DNA of 53,779 nt from a candidate division TM6 bacterium UASB124 (GCA_945897315.1 CAMDFF010000007.1:1-53779), one strand, 5' to 3'. Positions 16,880 through 26,438 are shown, numbered from the stretch's first letter. Program-made: numbers and translations. The notes: generated by a model from the sequence alone, not told the origin.

Positions 16880-19276
16880 TTTCTTAACAGATTTCTTAGT
16901 AGTTTTTTTTGCTTTTTTTGTTTCTGAGAGCGCCTTAGGCTTGCTCATGAGCGCATGCTCAAGTACTTCGCTGACGTGCTCTGCGTAAATGATCTTGAGG
17001 TTCTTGTCGAGCTCGCTAGCAAATTCTTGGACGTCGCGGGCATTGCTTTTTGGCACGATGACCGTTGTAACGCCTAAGCGGGTTGCTGCAAGTAGCTTTT
17101 CTTTTAAACCACCAATTTGCAGTACGCGGCCACGAAGAGTGACCTCACCTGTCATTGCAAGCTGTCCTTTAACCGAGATGCCTGTGAGGGCTGACACGAG
17201 TGCCGTGCACATTGTTATACCTGCTGATGGACCATCTTTTGGAATAGCCCCTTCAGGTACATGTACGTGGATATCAACATCCGCATAAAAGCCTTCTTTC
17301 AGGCCAAGCTCTTTTGAGCACGATCGGACATAACTAAGAGCTGCTTGTGCTGACTCTTGCATCACTTCGCCAAGCTGTCCCGTAAGGGTCAATGCGCCTT
17401 TGCCCTTCATCACGGTAACTTCAACATCCAACACATCGCCACCGACTTCGGTCCACGCAAGTCCTGTAGCAACACCAACTAAATCGCGGTACTTTCGGTC
17501 ATCTTGACGGAATATCGGGGCGCCTAGCCATTCTTCCAGCATTGGGTCTGTAACTTTGACTTGCTTTGTTGCCTTGACCTTGAGTATTTGTTGAATAGAT
17601 TTGCGCATCAATTTTGCAATGGTGCGCTCTAGCTGACGTACACCAGCTTCTTTGGTGTACTCATCAATGATGCGACGAATAATAGCATCAGAAATAATAA
17701 CCTGTGTATTTGTGAGCTTGTATTCATCGAGTAACTTAGGCATTAAGAATTTTTTAGCGATGGAAAGTTTTTCTTCTTCGGTATAGCCAGAAAGTGAAAT
17801 AATTTCCATACGATCAAGAAGTGGGTACGGAATATTGTCGATAACATTTGCCGTGGTGATGAACATCACTTTAGATAAATCGTAATCAACTTCCATGAAA
17901 TGATCGTTGAATGCTTTGTTTTGTTCTGGATCAAGAACTTCTAGCAGCGCTGATGCTGGGTCGCCACGGAAATCCATGGCCATTTTATCAATTTCATCCA
18001 GAAGCAAAACGGGGTTCACCACTTTGGCTTTGCGCATGCCTTGTACAATTTTACCGGGCATTGCACCAATGTAGGTACGGCGGTGACCACGGATTTCAGC
18101 CTCATCGCGTACACCACCAAGGGCGATACGAATGAGCGGCCTGTTGAGCGCTTTAGCAATTGAATGTCCTAGTGATGTTTTACCAACGCCAGGAGGTCCT
18201 GCAAGGCAAATAATAGGAGCCTTCTTGAGCTTGTCGCCAGCAAATTTTTTGGCAGCGATAAATTCAATAACGCGCTCTTTTGCCTTCTTGAGGCCAGCGT
18301 GTGACGCGTTCAGAATCTCTTCTGCGCCTTTCATCGAGACAGAATCTTTAGCTTTTGCATGCCATGGCACAGAGAGCAAAACATCGATATAGTTGCGGCT
18401 TACTGCAGCTTCGGGTGATGTTGCTTGCATCTGTTCAAGACGCTTGAGCTCTGCTTCAATTTTTTCTATTGCTTCTGCTGATAGCTTTAGCTTTTTAGCT
18501 TTTTGGCGGAGATCATTAATTTCTTGTTGCTGATCTTCACGGCCAAGTTCACGCTGAATAGCCCGCATTTGCTCATTTAAATAGTAATCACGCTGATGCT
18601 TTTCAACCTGGCTTTGTACGCGTTTTTTAATATTTTTTTCAGCTTTTAAAATCTCAAGCTCTTTTTGAAGCTGAACGCATAGAGATAGAGCTCTTTTTTT
18701 AAGATCTACGATTTCAAGAACACGTTGGCGCTCATCAAATTCAAGATGCATCTGTACAGCCACTGTATCGCACAGGTAATCAAGATCTTCAAGACCATGA
18801 AAGAGCGTCAGTACTTCAGTTGACATCTTTTCGTTGAGTCCGACATATTCTTTGAATAAATCGAAAAGATTGCGGAAAAGAGCCATGTGTTCTGACGTAT
18901 TGCTCAATGGGTCTGGAATCAGATCTCGAGCAATGACGGCCAAGAATCCATCGGCTTTTTCAACGGAAACAACCTCAGAGCGCGCGACTCCTTCGATGAG
19001 CACTTTTAACGTACCATTAGCCATACGGGCTACTTGGACGATAACTGCTCGTGTGCCAAAGAGGAAAACATCATCGATGGTAGGGTTTTCTGTGTCAATT
19101 GATCGTTGAGCGGTTACAAAAACCTCCTTGTTCCCTTTCATAGCAAAATCAATTGCATGAATAGAGATCTCTCTACCAACGACAACGGGGATAATACTCT
19201 TAGGGAGTGCGACTAAATTTTTAAGGGGCAAGACTGGCAGGAAACCCGGCTCGGCCATGGTATAGTGCTGTTTCAT
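16862..19276 (-). CDS. lon: ATP-dependent protease Lon
   Basis: 804-residue cytoplasmic AAA+ protease that degrades misfolded and regulatory proteins. It has an N-terminal LON substrate domain ([14 protein letters not shown]), a coiled middle, Walker [10 protein letters not shown], Walker [12 protein letters not shown], and the protease domain with catalytic Ser684 in KDGPSAGI and Lys727 in GGLKEKLL, spaced 43 residues as in other Lon proteins. The tail is lysine-rich (about 20 residues). A second ATG at codon 7 is a possible alternative start; upstream ribosome signals are weak. Its last 18 bp overlap the 3' end of waaA. Confidence 0.95.
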   Translation of the reverse strand: MKQHYTMAEPGFLPVLPLKNLVALPKSIIPVVVGREISIHAIDFAMKGNKEVFVTAQRSIDTENPTIDDVFLFGTRAVIVQVARMANGTLKVLIEGVARSEVVSVEKADGFLAVIARDLIPDPLSNTSEHMALFRNLFDLFKEYVGLNEKMSTEVLTLFHGLEDLDYLCDTVAVQMHLEFDERQRVLEIVDLKKRALSLCVQLQKELEILKAEKNIKKRVQSQVEKHQRDYYLNEQMRAIQRELGREDQQQEINDLRQKAKKLKLSAEAIEKIEAELKRLEQMQATSPEAAVSRNYIDVLLSVPWHAKAKDSVSMKGAEEILNASHAGLKKAKERVIEFIAAKKFAGDKLKKAPIICLAGPPGVGKTSLGHSIAKALNRPLIRIALGGVRDEAEIRGHRRTYIGAMPGKIVQGMRKAKVVNPVLLLDEIDKMAMDFRGDPASALLEVLDPEQNKAFNDHFMEVDYDLSKVMFITTANVIDNIPYPLLDRMEIISLSGYTEEEKLSIAKKFLMPKLLDEYKLTNTQVIISDAIIRRIIDEYTKEAGVRQLERTIAKLMRKSIQQILKVKATKQVKVTDPMLEEWLGAPIFRQDDRKYRDLVGVATGLAWTEVGGDVLDVEVTVMKGKGALTLTGQLGEVMQESAQAALSYVRSCSKELGLKEGFYADVDIHVHVPEGAIPKDGPSAGITMCTALVSALTGISVKGQLAMTGEVTLRGRVLQIGGLKEKLLAATRLGVTTVIVPKSNARDVQEFASELDKNLKIIYAEHVSEVLEHALMSKPKALSETKKAKKTTKKSVKKSVVKK

Positions 19277-19418
19277 ATTATTTGTTCACTCGATTGTTAC
19301 GTGAATCCTGAAGACATACTGCCTCATAAGGGTACCAATACACGGCCAAAAAGTACAGCGCTCAACCCATAGGCAATCAATACAAAAAGAAAGATTTTTT
19401 ACATTTAGTTCGTTAAAA

Positions 19419-19446
19419 TTGACTTTTGGACATATCACCCTATACT
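19419..19446 (+). promoter_or_regulatory. Sigma70-type promoter for the nucleotide exchanger operon
   Basis: TTGACT at 19419-19424 and TATACT at 19441-19446 with a 16-bp spacer fit a vegetative promoter. It lies about 165 bp upstream of the first exchanger gene, in the divergent gap with lon. The long 5' leader that follows contains a hairpin at 19517-19548. Confidence 0.5.
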
Positions 19447-19516
19447 TCCGTTCGTAATCCTACAAAAAAGCAAAAATACATTCGTAATGTTGAGACTCTT
19501 TTGTTATGATTGTGGT

Positions 19517-19548
19517 GCGTTAAACGAGTAAAAGTGCGTTTTTAACGC
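19517..19548 (+). other. Leader hairpin upstream of the first nucleotide exchanger
   Basis: Perfect 8-bp arms GCGTTAAA (19517) and TTTAACGC (19541) separated by 16 nt, with further AACG/CGTT pairing inside. It is in the predicted 5' leader and is followed by a T-rich stretch, so it may be an attenuator or simply a leader fold. The rest of the gap 19277-19609 holds the promoter above and nothing else I can identify. Confidence 0.4.
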
Positions 19549-19609
19549 TATTATTTTCGTAGATCGTTGGGTGTTATAGCAAGTGTAATTCTCATAACCT
19601 AAGGAACGT

Positions 19610-21013
19610 ATGCAGGAACAGTCAGCGTTTTCTATCAAAAAGCTCTGGAGTATTAAGCCTGAGTTTAGGCAAAAAGTTTTTTACTTATCGCTAACGTTTC
19701 TTTTGCTTTCATGTTGTCAGGTGATATGGCGACCACTTAAAATGGCTATTTTCTCTAAAATGGTTGGTGCATATCTCGTGCCTGACGCAAAGCTTTACTC
19801 TTTGCTGTACGTTATACCCCTTATTTTAGTCTATTCAAAATTAGTTGACTGGCTGCGACGTCATCACTTGTTGTACTGTTTTATTCTCTTTCATGCAGTC
19901 GGTGGCGTTATTTTTTCTTATTTTTTGGCGCATCCTGTGTACGGGCTAGCGAATACCGTGGCAAGTTCTAATCGTGCTCTTGGTTGGGTTTTCTATTTCT
20001 TTATGGAAGGCTTTGATGCGTTTTACTCAACGACATTTTGGGCATTTGCAGATTCTGTTAACAATCCAAAAGATGCAAAGAATTACTTCGGTTTTTTTGT
20101 TTCAGGATCAAAAGTTGGTGGTATTGCAGCTTCTGGACTGCTTTATTTAGCTATCAGGGCTAGTAGCACAACAGATCATTACTCGCTCCTACCCAATGCG
20201 TTATTTATTGGCAGCTTAATGTTGCTTGCGGCGGCTGTTGCTATTCATGCTCTTATCACGCGGGTTCCTGATGATTACATGCATGGATACGAGGCTGCGT
20301 ATCAGCTAGAAATTCATAAAGATCGCGATGGTAATGGCATATGGTCGTCAATAGCAAGTGCTTTTGATGGTCTGATCATTATGGTGAAAAAGCCCTATGT
20401 GTTGGGTATTTTTTCACTCGTAGCTTTTTATGAAATTATGATTGTTATTTTTGACTGGTGGGTAGCTCTGCATGCAGATGCAAGCAATCCAACCGTAGGT
20501 GATATGACCGCATATTATGCATTTTATTACTTCTTACTTAATATAATTGGGCTGGGTATTTCGTTTTTTGGTACGACTCCCTTATTACGTGTTATTGGTA
20601 CTAGGCTTTCACTTTTTATCTTCCCGGTCATGTGTCTTGGTATGCTCGTCATAACATATATGTTTCCTACGTCGGGTGTCTTTTTTGGGGTTCTGGTTGC
20701 GTTGCGTGCGCTTAATTATTCACTTAATCATCCAACGCGTGAAGTGCTATATATTCCAACGACTAAAGACATTAAATTTAAAGCAAAAACATGGACGGAT
20801 GCTTTTGGGTCTCGGATAGCAAAGAGTTTCGGCTCGGTGTTTAACGTTTCACTTAAGGGCGCAACGCCTGCCTTTGCCTTGCTGTCTAGCTTAACGCTTA
20901 GCTTTGGGCTTACGTTTTTGTGGCTTATATTGGTCTATTTCCTCGGTCGAACGCTGCAAAATGCTATCGATACCAAGCAGGTTATTGGGCAATCAGACGA
21001 AGCGACACAATAA
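19610..21013 (+). CDS. NTT/Tlc-family nucleotide exchanger 1
   Basis: 467-residue membrane protein of the ATP:ADP antiporter family, used by intracellular bacteria and plastids to exchange nucleotides with the host. About 11-12 helices are visible. The first helix pair reads QVIWRPLKMAIFSKMVG, the position where the family has a conserved R..LK, followed by YSKLVDWLRRH. A second conserved block is DYMHGYEAAYQ, and the late KDIKFKAKTW is a clear family motif. ATG at 19610 with AAGGA upstream. It is followed 24 bp later by a paralogue. Whether it does energy parasitism (ATP/ADP) or net nucleotide import cannot be told from sequence. Confidence 0.9.
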   Translation: MQEQSAFSIKKLWSIKPEFRQKVFYLSLTFLLLSCCQVIWRPLKMAIFSKMVGAYLVPDAKLYSLLYVIPLILVYSKLVDWLRRHHLLYCFILFHAVGGVIFSYFLAHPVYGLANTVASSNRALGWVFYFFMEGFDAFYSTTFWAFADSVNNPKDAKNYFGFFVSGSKVGGIAASGLLYLAIRASSTTDHYSLLPNALFIGSLMLLAAAVAIHALITRVPDDYMHGYEAAYQLEIHKDRDGNGIWSSIASAFDGLIIMVKKPYVLGIFSLVAFYEIMIVIFDWWVALHADASNPTVGDMTAYYAFYYFLLNIIGLGISFFGTTPLLRVIGTRLSLFIFPVMCLGMLVITYMFPTSGVFFGVLVALRALNYSLNHPTREVLYIPTTKDIKFKAKTWTDAFGSRIAKSFGSVFNVSLKGATPAFALLSSLTLSFGLTFLWLILVYFLGRTLQNAIDTKQVIGQSDEATQ

Positions 21014-21037
21014 ATTTTAGCGAGGGACTGGTTTGCG

Positions 21038-22408
21038 ATGCGTAATAGCTGTATTTCGTACTTAGAAGAAAAATTACAATTAGATCGTTTTGATGTGGTC
21101 AAGCTACTACTTTCGGGGCTTGCATTCTTTTTTGTAATTGGCGCGTATTCAATATTACGGTCATTTAAAACATCAATATTTGTTGCATTTGTCGGGGTAG
21201 AGTATGAACCCTATGCAAAAGTGGTGAGCATTCTTATCACCATTCCCGCTATGCTTGCGTACGCAAAAATTATTGACCAAGTCAAAAAGCATCAAGCGGT
21301 GTACTATTTCCTTGGATTTTATGTAGCTCTTACATTGTTGTTTGCATATCTTTTTATCCATCCTACGTATGGGGTGAGCAACACGATGGCTAGTCCATAT
21401 CGCCTTTTGGGTTGGATGTTTGAAATTTTTATGGATCTGTTTCAGGCTCTGATCGTTGGTACATTTTGGAGCTTTGTCAGCTCTGTCAGTACCCCGAATT
21501 TTGCTAGCCGTGGGTACGGTCTTATTGTTGCCTGCTCTCGTGTTGGTGGAATGTTTACTACGGCCCTTAGTTGGATCATTCTTGAAACAATGCCGATGTT
21601 TAGCATTTCTATTTCAACGGTTATAGCAGCAGTTTTTTTGATTATGGCCATCTATTGTGTCTATTTACTGAAGCGCTGGATTCCGCTATCTCATTTGCAC
21701 GGTTATGAAGCTGCCTATAAAGTTGATCAAAAAAATGAACGAGAGCATAAAAAAACGGGTATTTTTGAAGGATTGCGCCTTGTTCTCACTGAACCGTATG
21801 TCTTAGGTGTTTTTGGCTTGGTGTTTAGTTTCGAGGTCATTAATATTATTTTTGACTATCAGCTGCATATTTTAATGGTTGTTGAAACAAGCGGGCACAT
21901 CATTAATATGAGTAAGTTCATGTTGATTTATACAGGAACGTTTCAAGCTCTCAGTCTTCTGTTTGCCGTTTTTGGTACATCACAAATGATCAGACGGTTT
22001 GGAGTGCAAAAATGTCTCCTGGTGATGCCTATTGTAACTATTTTTATGGCAATATTGCCTATGCTGTACCCTAAGTTAGCAATGTTGTTTGTTGTTATGG
22101 TTGTCATACGTGCCTTAAATTATGGTTTTAATGACCCGCTACGTGAAATTTTATTTATTCCAACCATTAAAGATATTCAATTTAAATCAAAAGCGTGGAT
22201 TGGTTCATTTGGTCGTACGTTTGCGAAAACAGCGGGATCTTCTTTGAATATTCTTGCTACCCAATCTCCCTACTTTGTTATAGCGATGCAGTCAATGTTT
22301 TCTGTGGCTCTGGCTATAGTCTGGGCGTGTATAGGCATTATGGTTGGTAAGAAATATCTCAAAACCATAGCTACCAATACTGTTATTGGAGAAAAAAAGA
22401 ACACGTAA
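21038..22408 (+). CDS. NTT/Tlc-family nucleotide exchanger 2
   Basis: 456 residues, same fold as the upstream gene and clearly its paralogue, from the GAYSILRSFKTSIF segment through LHGYEAAYKVD to the KDIQFKSKAW motif. About 11-12 helices. It begins 24 bp after the first exchanger, with a GAGGGA ribosome site, so the pair forms an operon that could have arisen by tandem duplication. Its R..FK is closer to the classical family motif than exchanger 1, which has R-P-L-K. Substrate specificity is open; related bacteria use separate paralogues for ATP/ADP exchange and for net import of different nucleotides. Confidence 0.9.
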   Translation: MRNSCISYLEEKLQLDRFDVVKLLLSGLAFFFVIGAYSILRSFKTSIFVAFVGVEYEPYAKVVSILITIPAMLAYAKIIDQVKKHQAVYYFLGFYVALTLLFAYLFIHPTYGVSNTMASPYRLLGWMFEIFMDLFQALIVGTFWSFVSSVSTPNFASRGYGLIVACSRVGGMFTTALSWIILETMPMFSISISTVIAAVFLIMAIYCVYLLKRWIPLSHLHGYEAAYKVDQKNEREHKKTGIFEGLRLVLTEPYVLGVFGLVFSFEVINIIFDYQLHILMVVETSGHIINMSKFMLIYTGTFQALSLLFAVFGTSQMIRRFGVQKCLLVMPIVTIFMAILPMLYPKLAMLFVVMVVIRALNYGFNDPLREILFIPTIKDIQFKSKAWIGSFGRTFAKTAGSSLNILATQSPYFVIAMQSMFSVALAIVWACIGIMVGKKYLKTIATNTVIGEKKNT

Positions 22409-22461
22409 AAGGTTGCGTATTATTGAGGCTTTGATAGACTGTTTCCATTGTTAAAAAAAGC

Positions 22462-22508
22462 TTGTTTCTTTGAATACGGGTGGTTTACTTAGTGAACCCA
22501 AGAAACAA
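22462..22508 (+). promoter_or_regulatory. Candidate stem-loop in the rpsB leader
   Basis: A 9-bp perfect stem TTGTTTCTT (22462) with AAGAAACAA (22500) encloses GGGT...ACCC inner pairing, about 25 bp before the rpsB start. No T-run follows on the plus strand, so it is unlikely to be only a terminator of the upstream exchanger. Ribosomal-protein leaders of this kind often bind the encoded protein and repress translation; here this is inference. Confidence 0.4.
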
Positions 22509-22534
22509 TAGTTAAAACCCGCAAAAGGATTTAT

Positions 22535-23419
22535 ATGTCAATCGATCTAAAGAAAATGCTTGAAGCTGGCGTCCATTTTGGTCACCGCACTTCCCGTTGG
22601 TCTCCTAAAATGAAACCGTTCATCTGGGGTGCTAAAAACAAAATTCACTTAATTGACGTTTCCAAGACGGCATTGCTTCTTGAGCGCGCTGGCAAGTTTA
22701 TTAAAGAAATTACTAGTATTGGTGGCAAAGTTCTTTTTGTTGGCACCAAGAAGGCAGCACAAGATATCGTTCTCAGAGTTGCAACAGAAACTGGTATGCC
22801 TTTTGTTATCAAACGTTGGGTTGGCGGTACGCTGAGCAACTATGAACAAGTAAGAAAAGCAGTAACTCGTTTGCTTCATATGCGTGACATCGTGCAAAAA
22901 AGCACAACGCATTATAAGAAAAAAGAGTTGAGCATGATCCAAAAGGAAATCGCTCGTCTTGAAAAAAACGTTGGTGGTATCATTAATTTTGATTATCCTC
23001 CAGCTGCACTTATTGTTGTTGACGCTAAAAAAGAAGTTTCAGCGATTAATGAAGCAATGCGCATGGGTATTCCTGTTATCGCATTGATCGATACAAATAC
23101 TGATCCAATCGGTATTACTCATATCATTCCTGGTAATGATGACTCACCAAAAGCTATTAATTTCATCATGCAGCACATCGAGTCTTACGTTAAAGAAGGC
23201 GTTGCAGCATTTGAAGCAGCACGACCAGCTAAGCCTGCTCCTAGAGTAGCAGCGGTTGCTCCGGTTGTTGCACCTGTAGCTCCTGTGCAAGCAGTAGTAG
23301 CAGCAGTACCGGTAGTTGAAGCTGCACCAGTAGTTGAAGAAGGCGTTGCTCCTGTAGAAAAACGTGCTCCTGCAGCTCGTTCAGCAGCCGCTCGTAAAGT
23401 AGTTAAAAAAGACGAGTAA
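22535..23419 (+). CDS. rpsB: 30S ribosomal protein S2 with C-terminal extension
   Basis: 294 residues. Residues 1-225 are a normal S2 core (MSIDLKKMLEAGVHFGH, RWVGGTLSNYEQVR, ALIDTNTDP) that binds the 30S head-platform junction. The last 65-70 residues are a low-complexity Ala/Pro/Val-rich tail with a basic end (RKVVKKDE) absent from most S2 proteins. AAGGA before the ATG. A structured leader candidate precedes it. tsf, the usual neighbour, is not here; instead a tRNA gene and the SRP RNA gene follow within 210 bp. Confidence 0.95.
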   Translation: MSIDLKKMLEAGVHFGHRTSRWSPKMKPFIWGAKNKIHLIDVSKTALLLERAGKFIKEITSIGGKVLFVGTKKAAQDIVLRVATETGMPFVIKRWVGGTLSNYEQVRKAVTRLLHMRDIVQKSTTHYKKKELSMIQKEIARLEKNVGGIINFDYPPAALIVVDAKKEVSAINEAMRMGIPVIALIDTNTDPIGITHIIPGNDDSPKAINFIMQHIESYVKEGVAAFEAARPAKPAPRVAAVAPVVAPVAPVQAVVAAVPVVEAAPVVEEGVAPVEKRAPAARSAAARKVVKKDE

Positions 23420-23430
23420 ATTAGAAATAA

Positions 23431-23522
23431 GGAGAGATGGCTGAGTGGTCGAAAGCGCATGATTGGAAATCATGTATGCCTCGAAAGGGGCATCGAGGGT
23501 TCGAATCCCTCTCTCTCCACCA
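23431..23522 (+). tRNA. tRNA-Ser (anticodon GGA)
   Basis: A 92-nt class II tRNA with encoded CCA. Acceptor GGAGAGA pairs with TCTCTCC; anticodon arm CATGA-TTGGAAA-TCATG gives anticodon GGA, reading UCC and UCU. The long variable arm (TGCCTCGAAAGGGGCA) and the T arm GAGGG-TTCGAAT-CCCTC identify serine. The discriminator base is A, whereas bacterial tRNA-Ser more often has G. It starts 11 bp after the rpsB stop. Confidence 0.95.
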
Positions 23523-23544
23523 TAATTTACTTGTATAGAAAATT

Positions 23545-23625
23545 GGGCAAAGTAAGTTGCCGTGATGCAGAATCTGTCAGGTCCGGAAGGAAGCAGCAGG
23601 GGTGTTACGAAACTGTACTTTGCCC
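23545..23625 (+). ncRNA. ffs: Signal recognition particle RNA, small bacterial (4.5S) type
   Basis: The diagnostic GTCAGGTCCGGAAGGAAGC apical loop and its neighbours are present, closed by a long helix from GGGCAAAGTA to TACTTTGCCC. It binds Ffh and routes membrane proteins to the translocon, which matters here because many genes in the window encode exported proteins. It lies 22 bp after tRNA-Ser and 34 bp before the next gene. Confidence 0.95.
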
Positions 23626-23658
23626 TTTATCATTTCTCATCATTTAATGTAGGATATA

Positions 23659-24246
23659 ATGCGCGTTTTGGCTGTTATTGCTCATCCAATTGCAACTTCA
23701 ACCAGTGGACAACTTTTTTATGCCGCTGTTACAGCGATGCAAAAAGAAGGTGCTACTGTTGATATTTTAGATTTGTATCAACATGCAGACAGGATCCCAT
23801 TTCTTACATTTCCTGAGCCAGGAAAACCGTTTGACTCTGTCTTTGCAGATGTCCCGTTTTACTGGGAAAACAAAGAGCGCTTTATGGCTGCTGATCGGCT
23901 TTTAATTGCTTACCCTGTCTGGTGGTATGCTCCGCCAGCAATTATGAAAGCGTGGATTGATTTAATCACTAATTACGCATGGCAGCATCGTACGGGTCCG
24001 TATGCACAAGCTCGTCACAACATTAAAAAAGTTTTTATTATAAACACCGCTGATATGAGCTGGTGGCATCGTTTTGTAGGCTCCTGTAATTCGGGCACAG
24101 AAATGATGAAAGAGGCTTGCAAGTATCTTGGTATAGGTCAAATCAAGACCTATCAAGTTAATAGTGCACGTACATTAACTGCTCAGGCAAAAGAGAAGAT
24201 AGCGCAAAAGATTGCCATCATATCCCGTCGATGGCTCATTCAGTAG
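23659..24246 (+). CDS. NAD(P)H oxidoreductase, flavodoxin-like fold
   Basis: 195 residues of the Flavodoxin_2 family (relatives of KefF, MdaB and NQO1), which reduce quinones or other acceptors with bound FMN or FAD. Visible signatures are RVLAVIAHP at the N-terminus (phosphate-binding loop region) and AYPVWWYAPPAIMKAWID, the typical flavin-contact segment. AGGA sits five bases before the ATG at 23659. It is probably a soluble detoxification enzyme. A bidirectional hairpin terminator separates it from the convergent secreted protein gene. Confidence 0.85.
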   Translation: MRVLAVIAHPIATSTSGQLFYAAVTAMQKEGATVDILDLYQHADRIPFLTFPEPGKPFDSVFADVPFYWENKERFMAADRLLIAYPVWWYAPPAIMKAWIDLITNYAWQHRTGPYAQARHNIKKVFIINTADMSWWHRFVGSCNSGTEMMKEACKYLGIGQIKTYQVNSARTLTAQAKEKIAQKIAIISRRWLIQ

Positions 24247-24306
24247 AAAAAACCCACGATTATAGCTACTTGTTTTTTAGTCAGTTGCCATAAAAATGGG
24301 TTTTTT
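24247..24306. terminator. Bidirectional terminator between convergent genes
   Basis: Arms AAAAAACCCA (24247-24256) and TGGGTTTTTT (24297-24306) pair over a 40-nt loop. Both strands carry a T-run after the stem. It lies directly between the stop codons of the oxidoreductase and the minus-strand 24317-25360 gene. The loop is unusually long, so the confidence is moderate. Confidence 0.55.
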
Positions 24307-24316
24307 ATTTACGTGG

Positions 24317-25360
24317 CTAATCTTGTGCGATGTCTTTCAGTGCCGTTAATTTTGCATCTATAATTGTGCACATTGCGGTAATTTCTTCAGGATTACCAGC
24401 TGAGAACACTCGTGCAACATAATTTTTTGCGCAATCAGCCGACAAAAGAGCACGATTAGAAAATGGCTTACTCGTATCCATAACAAATGTATTAATTGCA
24501 TTACATAAAAATTTTATGTCGCCACTCAATTGTGACTCTTGAACTACGCCTTTATTAGATTTAGCCTTATGTTTTGACTTTACCATAACAGGCTGTTCTT
24601 TAGATGAAAATTGTAGTAATACACATAACCCAGGAATAACATACCTAACATTGTCGGTATGATTTAGAATTTTATCAAAGCGATCATGCCGCGCTTTCAT
24701 AGGCCGTCCTTTACGCCCTTCAGCCACATCAGTTCCTGCTATAAAATTTCCAAAAAATTCATCCACCATGATGTTCGGTTTTGGAGCTTCTGTTAATTCT
24801 CCTGGAATTGTCACTATTTCATCGTATGGAACGATGTCGTTTAATGGTACTAATTTAGTGATTATCATGTTGGCAATAGAATCTTTTAATGTAGCGCTTA
24901 GATCTGGGTAATTGCTGCCTTCATACAGTTTCATTGCAATTCTATCAGCAGATAAAAGAGCACGTTGATCTGCTGGATACATTGGATCACGCGCAATTTT
25001 ATTAATACGTTCACATAAGAATTGTTCACCTGGATATTCTGCTGGTTTAGCGAGCATGACTCGAAGTATAAAGAATATAAGAATATTCGGCGCTAGCTGA
25101 AATACTTTTTTCTCGCTAATAATATGGTTCCATTGCTTTCTTAGCTTTTTTTCTTTCTTTTTAAATTGCTCAGAATTATAAGGGAACTCCAATGTCTTAA
25201 AGAATTCTATACAATCTTCTTTTGCAGGGGCTACTGCTTCAGGTGCTCCTCCACCAGCTCCACCGAATGCTGGTGCGCTGCTGGCACTATGCAGGGATAT
25301 AAAGAGCCCAAAACCCATAAATAAAACCATATGCCGAAGTATACCCATAAATAAAATCAT
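24317..25360 (-). CDS. Secreted protein with two ALLSAD-motif repeats (paralogue A)
   Basis: 347 residues with a signal peptide (hydrophobic up to HSASSA) and AGGAG six bases before the ATG. The chain contains two related segments, INKIARDPMYPADQRALLSAD and, near the C-terminus, the INTFVMDTSKPFSNRALLSAD pattern. The same segment occurs in the next two upstream genes, so the three are diverged paralogues with an otherwise helical exported body. The N-terminus of the mature protein is Gly/Ala/Pro-rich. No known family. It is a candidate for host contact or secretion. Confidence 0.7.
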   Translation of the reverse strand: MILFMGILRHMVLFMGFGLFISLHSASSAPAFGGAGGGAPEAVAPAKEDCIEFFKTLEFPYNSEQFKKKEKKLRKQWNHIISEKKVFQLAPNILIFFILRVMLAKPAEYPGEQFLCERINKIARDPMYPADQRALLSADRIAMKLYEGSNYPDLSATLKDSIANMIITKLVPLNDIVPYDEIVTIPGELTEAPKPNIMVDEFFGNFIAGTDVAEGRKGRPMKARHDRFDKILNHTDNVRYVIPGLCVLLQFSSKEQPVMVKSKHKAKSNKGVVQESQLSGDIKFLCNAINTFVMDTSKPFSNRALLSADCAKNYVARVFSAGNPEEITAMCTIIDAKLTALKDIAQD

Positions 25361-25528
25361 ACAATTCTCCTAAAAAGAATAAAATTACAACTGACAATAT
25401 AATATTAACGACAAATTGTAATAAATTGCAAGCATGGCAATTTTTAATTGCATTGTTGTAGCTTTGCGAGCTATAGGTTTTGGCCATATCTAACAAAAAA
25501 GCTGAAAAACTTAAAAATTAACCGATTT

Positions 25529-26365
25529 TTAGACCCCTGACGGAGCAGTGGAATCGTCATGAGGAATGCTGCTTAGAGCTAAGAACTTTTGTCGCACAGC
25601 TCCGATAACACGTGCTAGATTGTCAGGTTCATCCTTAAGAATACATTGGCAGTAGTGTTCAGCACAGTCAGCTGATAAAACCGCACGACTTGTAAATGGG
25701 TATTTTGTATCGAGCGCGATTTGATTAATGTAATTAGATAATAATGTGATGCGATGGTCGTCGATTGACTGGCGGAATTTTGTTAATATGAGGATAAAAG
25801 AGTTGCAAAGAAAATGAGTTAGTAAAAATACTTTTTTTTGTTCAACAATTTTAACCCATGTAGGATCCAATAATGGTTTCTGATTGTTCAGTTCCTGAGC
25901 AGTGGCGGACAGCATAATTGTGCGAAAAAAATGGAATAAAAGGCAATCATCTAGTCGTGCATATTCGTGTTTCCACTCTCCTAGAATGAATGGTCGTTCT
26001 GTAGGAACATGGCAAAGGCTAGAGGGAGCAGCTCTTCCTGTTTGTAAAGGTCTTGTCTCAGTATGTTGAAGCCCTCTACCCCAATCATTTTTTGCAATTT
26101 TTGTCCAAATAGTGTCTGTTGAAAGACAACAATCTCTTCTTGAGTATTCTGAGTATTTCTCGGTAGTCGGTATAAGACTTGTATCGAGGCATAAATACTG
26201 GCAATCATCGACATGCGTGAAGCATTTAACAATGATCTCTTTTGGTGCAGCATCACTGCTCGATAACGCTTCAGATCCGGCACATGAAAGGTAATGAGTC
26301 GTATGTAGTATGGCCATAAACGTTAGCGCTGTGATATACAGATTTTTTTTGTAAGTAATTTTCAT
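25529..26365 (-). CDS. Secreted protein with ALLSAD-like motif (paralogue B)
   Basis: 278 residues. The signal peptide ends near YLSCAGSEA and could carry a lipoprotein cysteine (LSCAG), but it is not a strong lipobox. The C-terminal third has INQIALDTKYPFTSRAVLSAD followed by a helical segment, matching the paired motif of 24317-25360. GGAG upstream of the ATG at 26365. The middle is Cys-containing and hydrophobic-patch rich (HFLCNSFILILTKF). Function unknown. Confidence 0.65.
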   Translation of the reverse strand: MKITYKKNLYITALTFMAILHTTHYLSCAGSEALSSSDAAPKEIIVKCFTHVDDCQYLCLDTSLIPTTEKYSEYSRRDCCLSTDTIWTKIAKNDWGRGLQHTETRPLQTGRAAPSSLCHVPTERPFILGEWKHEYARLDDCLLFHFFRTIMLSATAQELNNQKPLLDPTWVKIVEQKKVFLLTHFLCNSFILILTKFRQSIDDHRITLLSNYINQIALDTKYPFTSRAVLSADCAEHYCQCILKDEPDNLARVIGAVRQKFLALSSIPHDDSTAPSGV

Positions 26366-26438
26366 AGAAAATTCGCTCCATATCTATCAAGAATTTTAAT
26401 TGTAATTACCACAGCATGTTACAGGTAAATACCTCCAA

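Noticed and set aside
23185-23460. Minus-strand frame antisense to the rpsB tail
   Set aside because: It is the mirror of the Ala/Pro/Val-rich repeat (GCN codons), which opens the opposite frame by composition alone.
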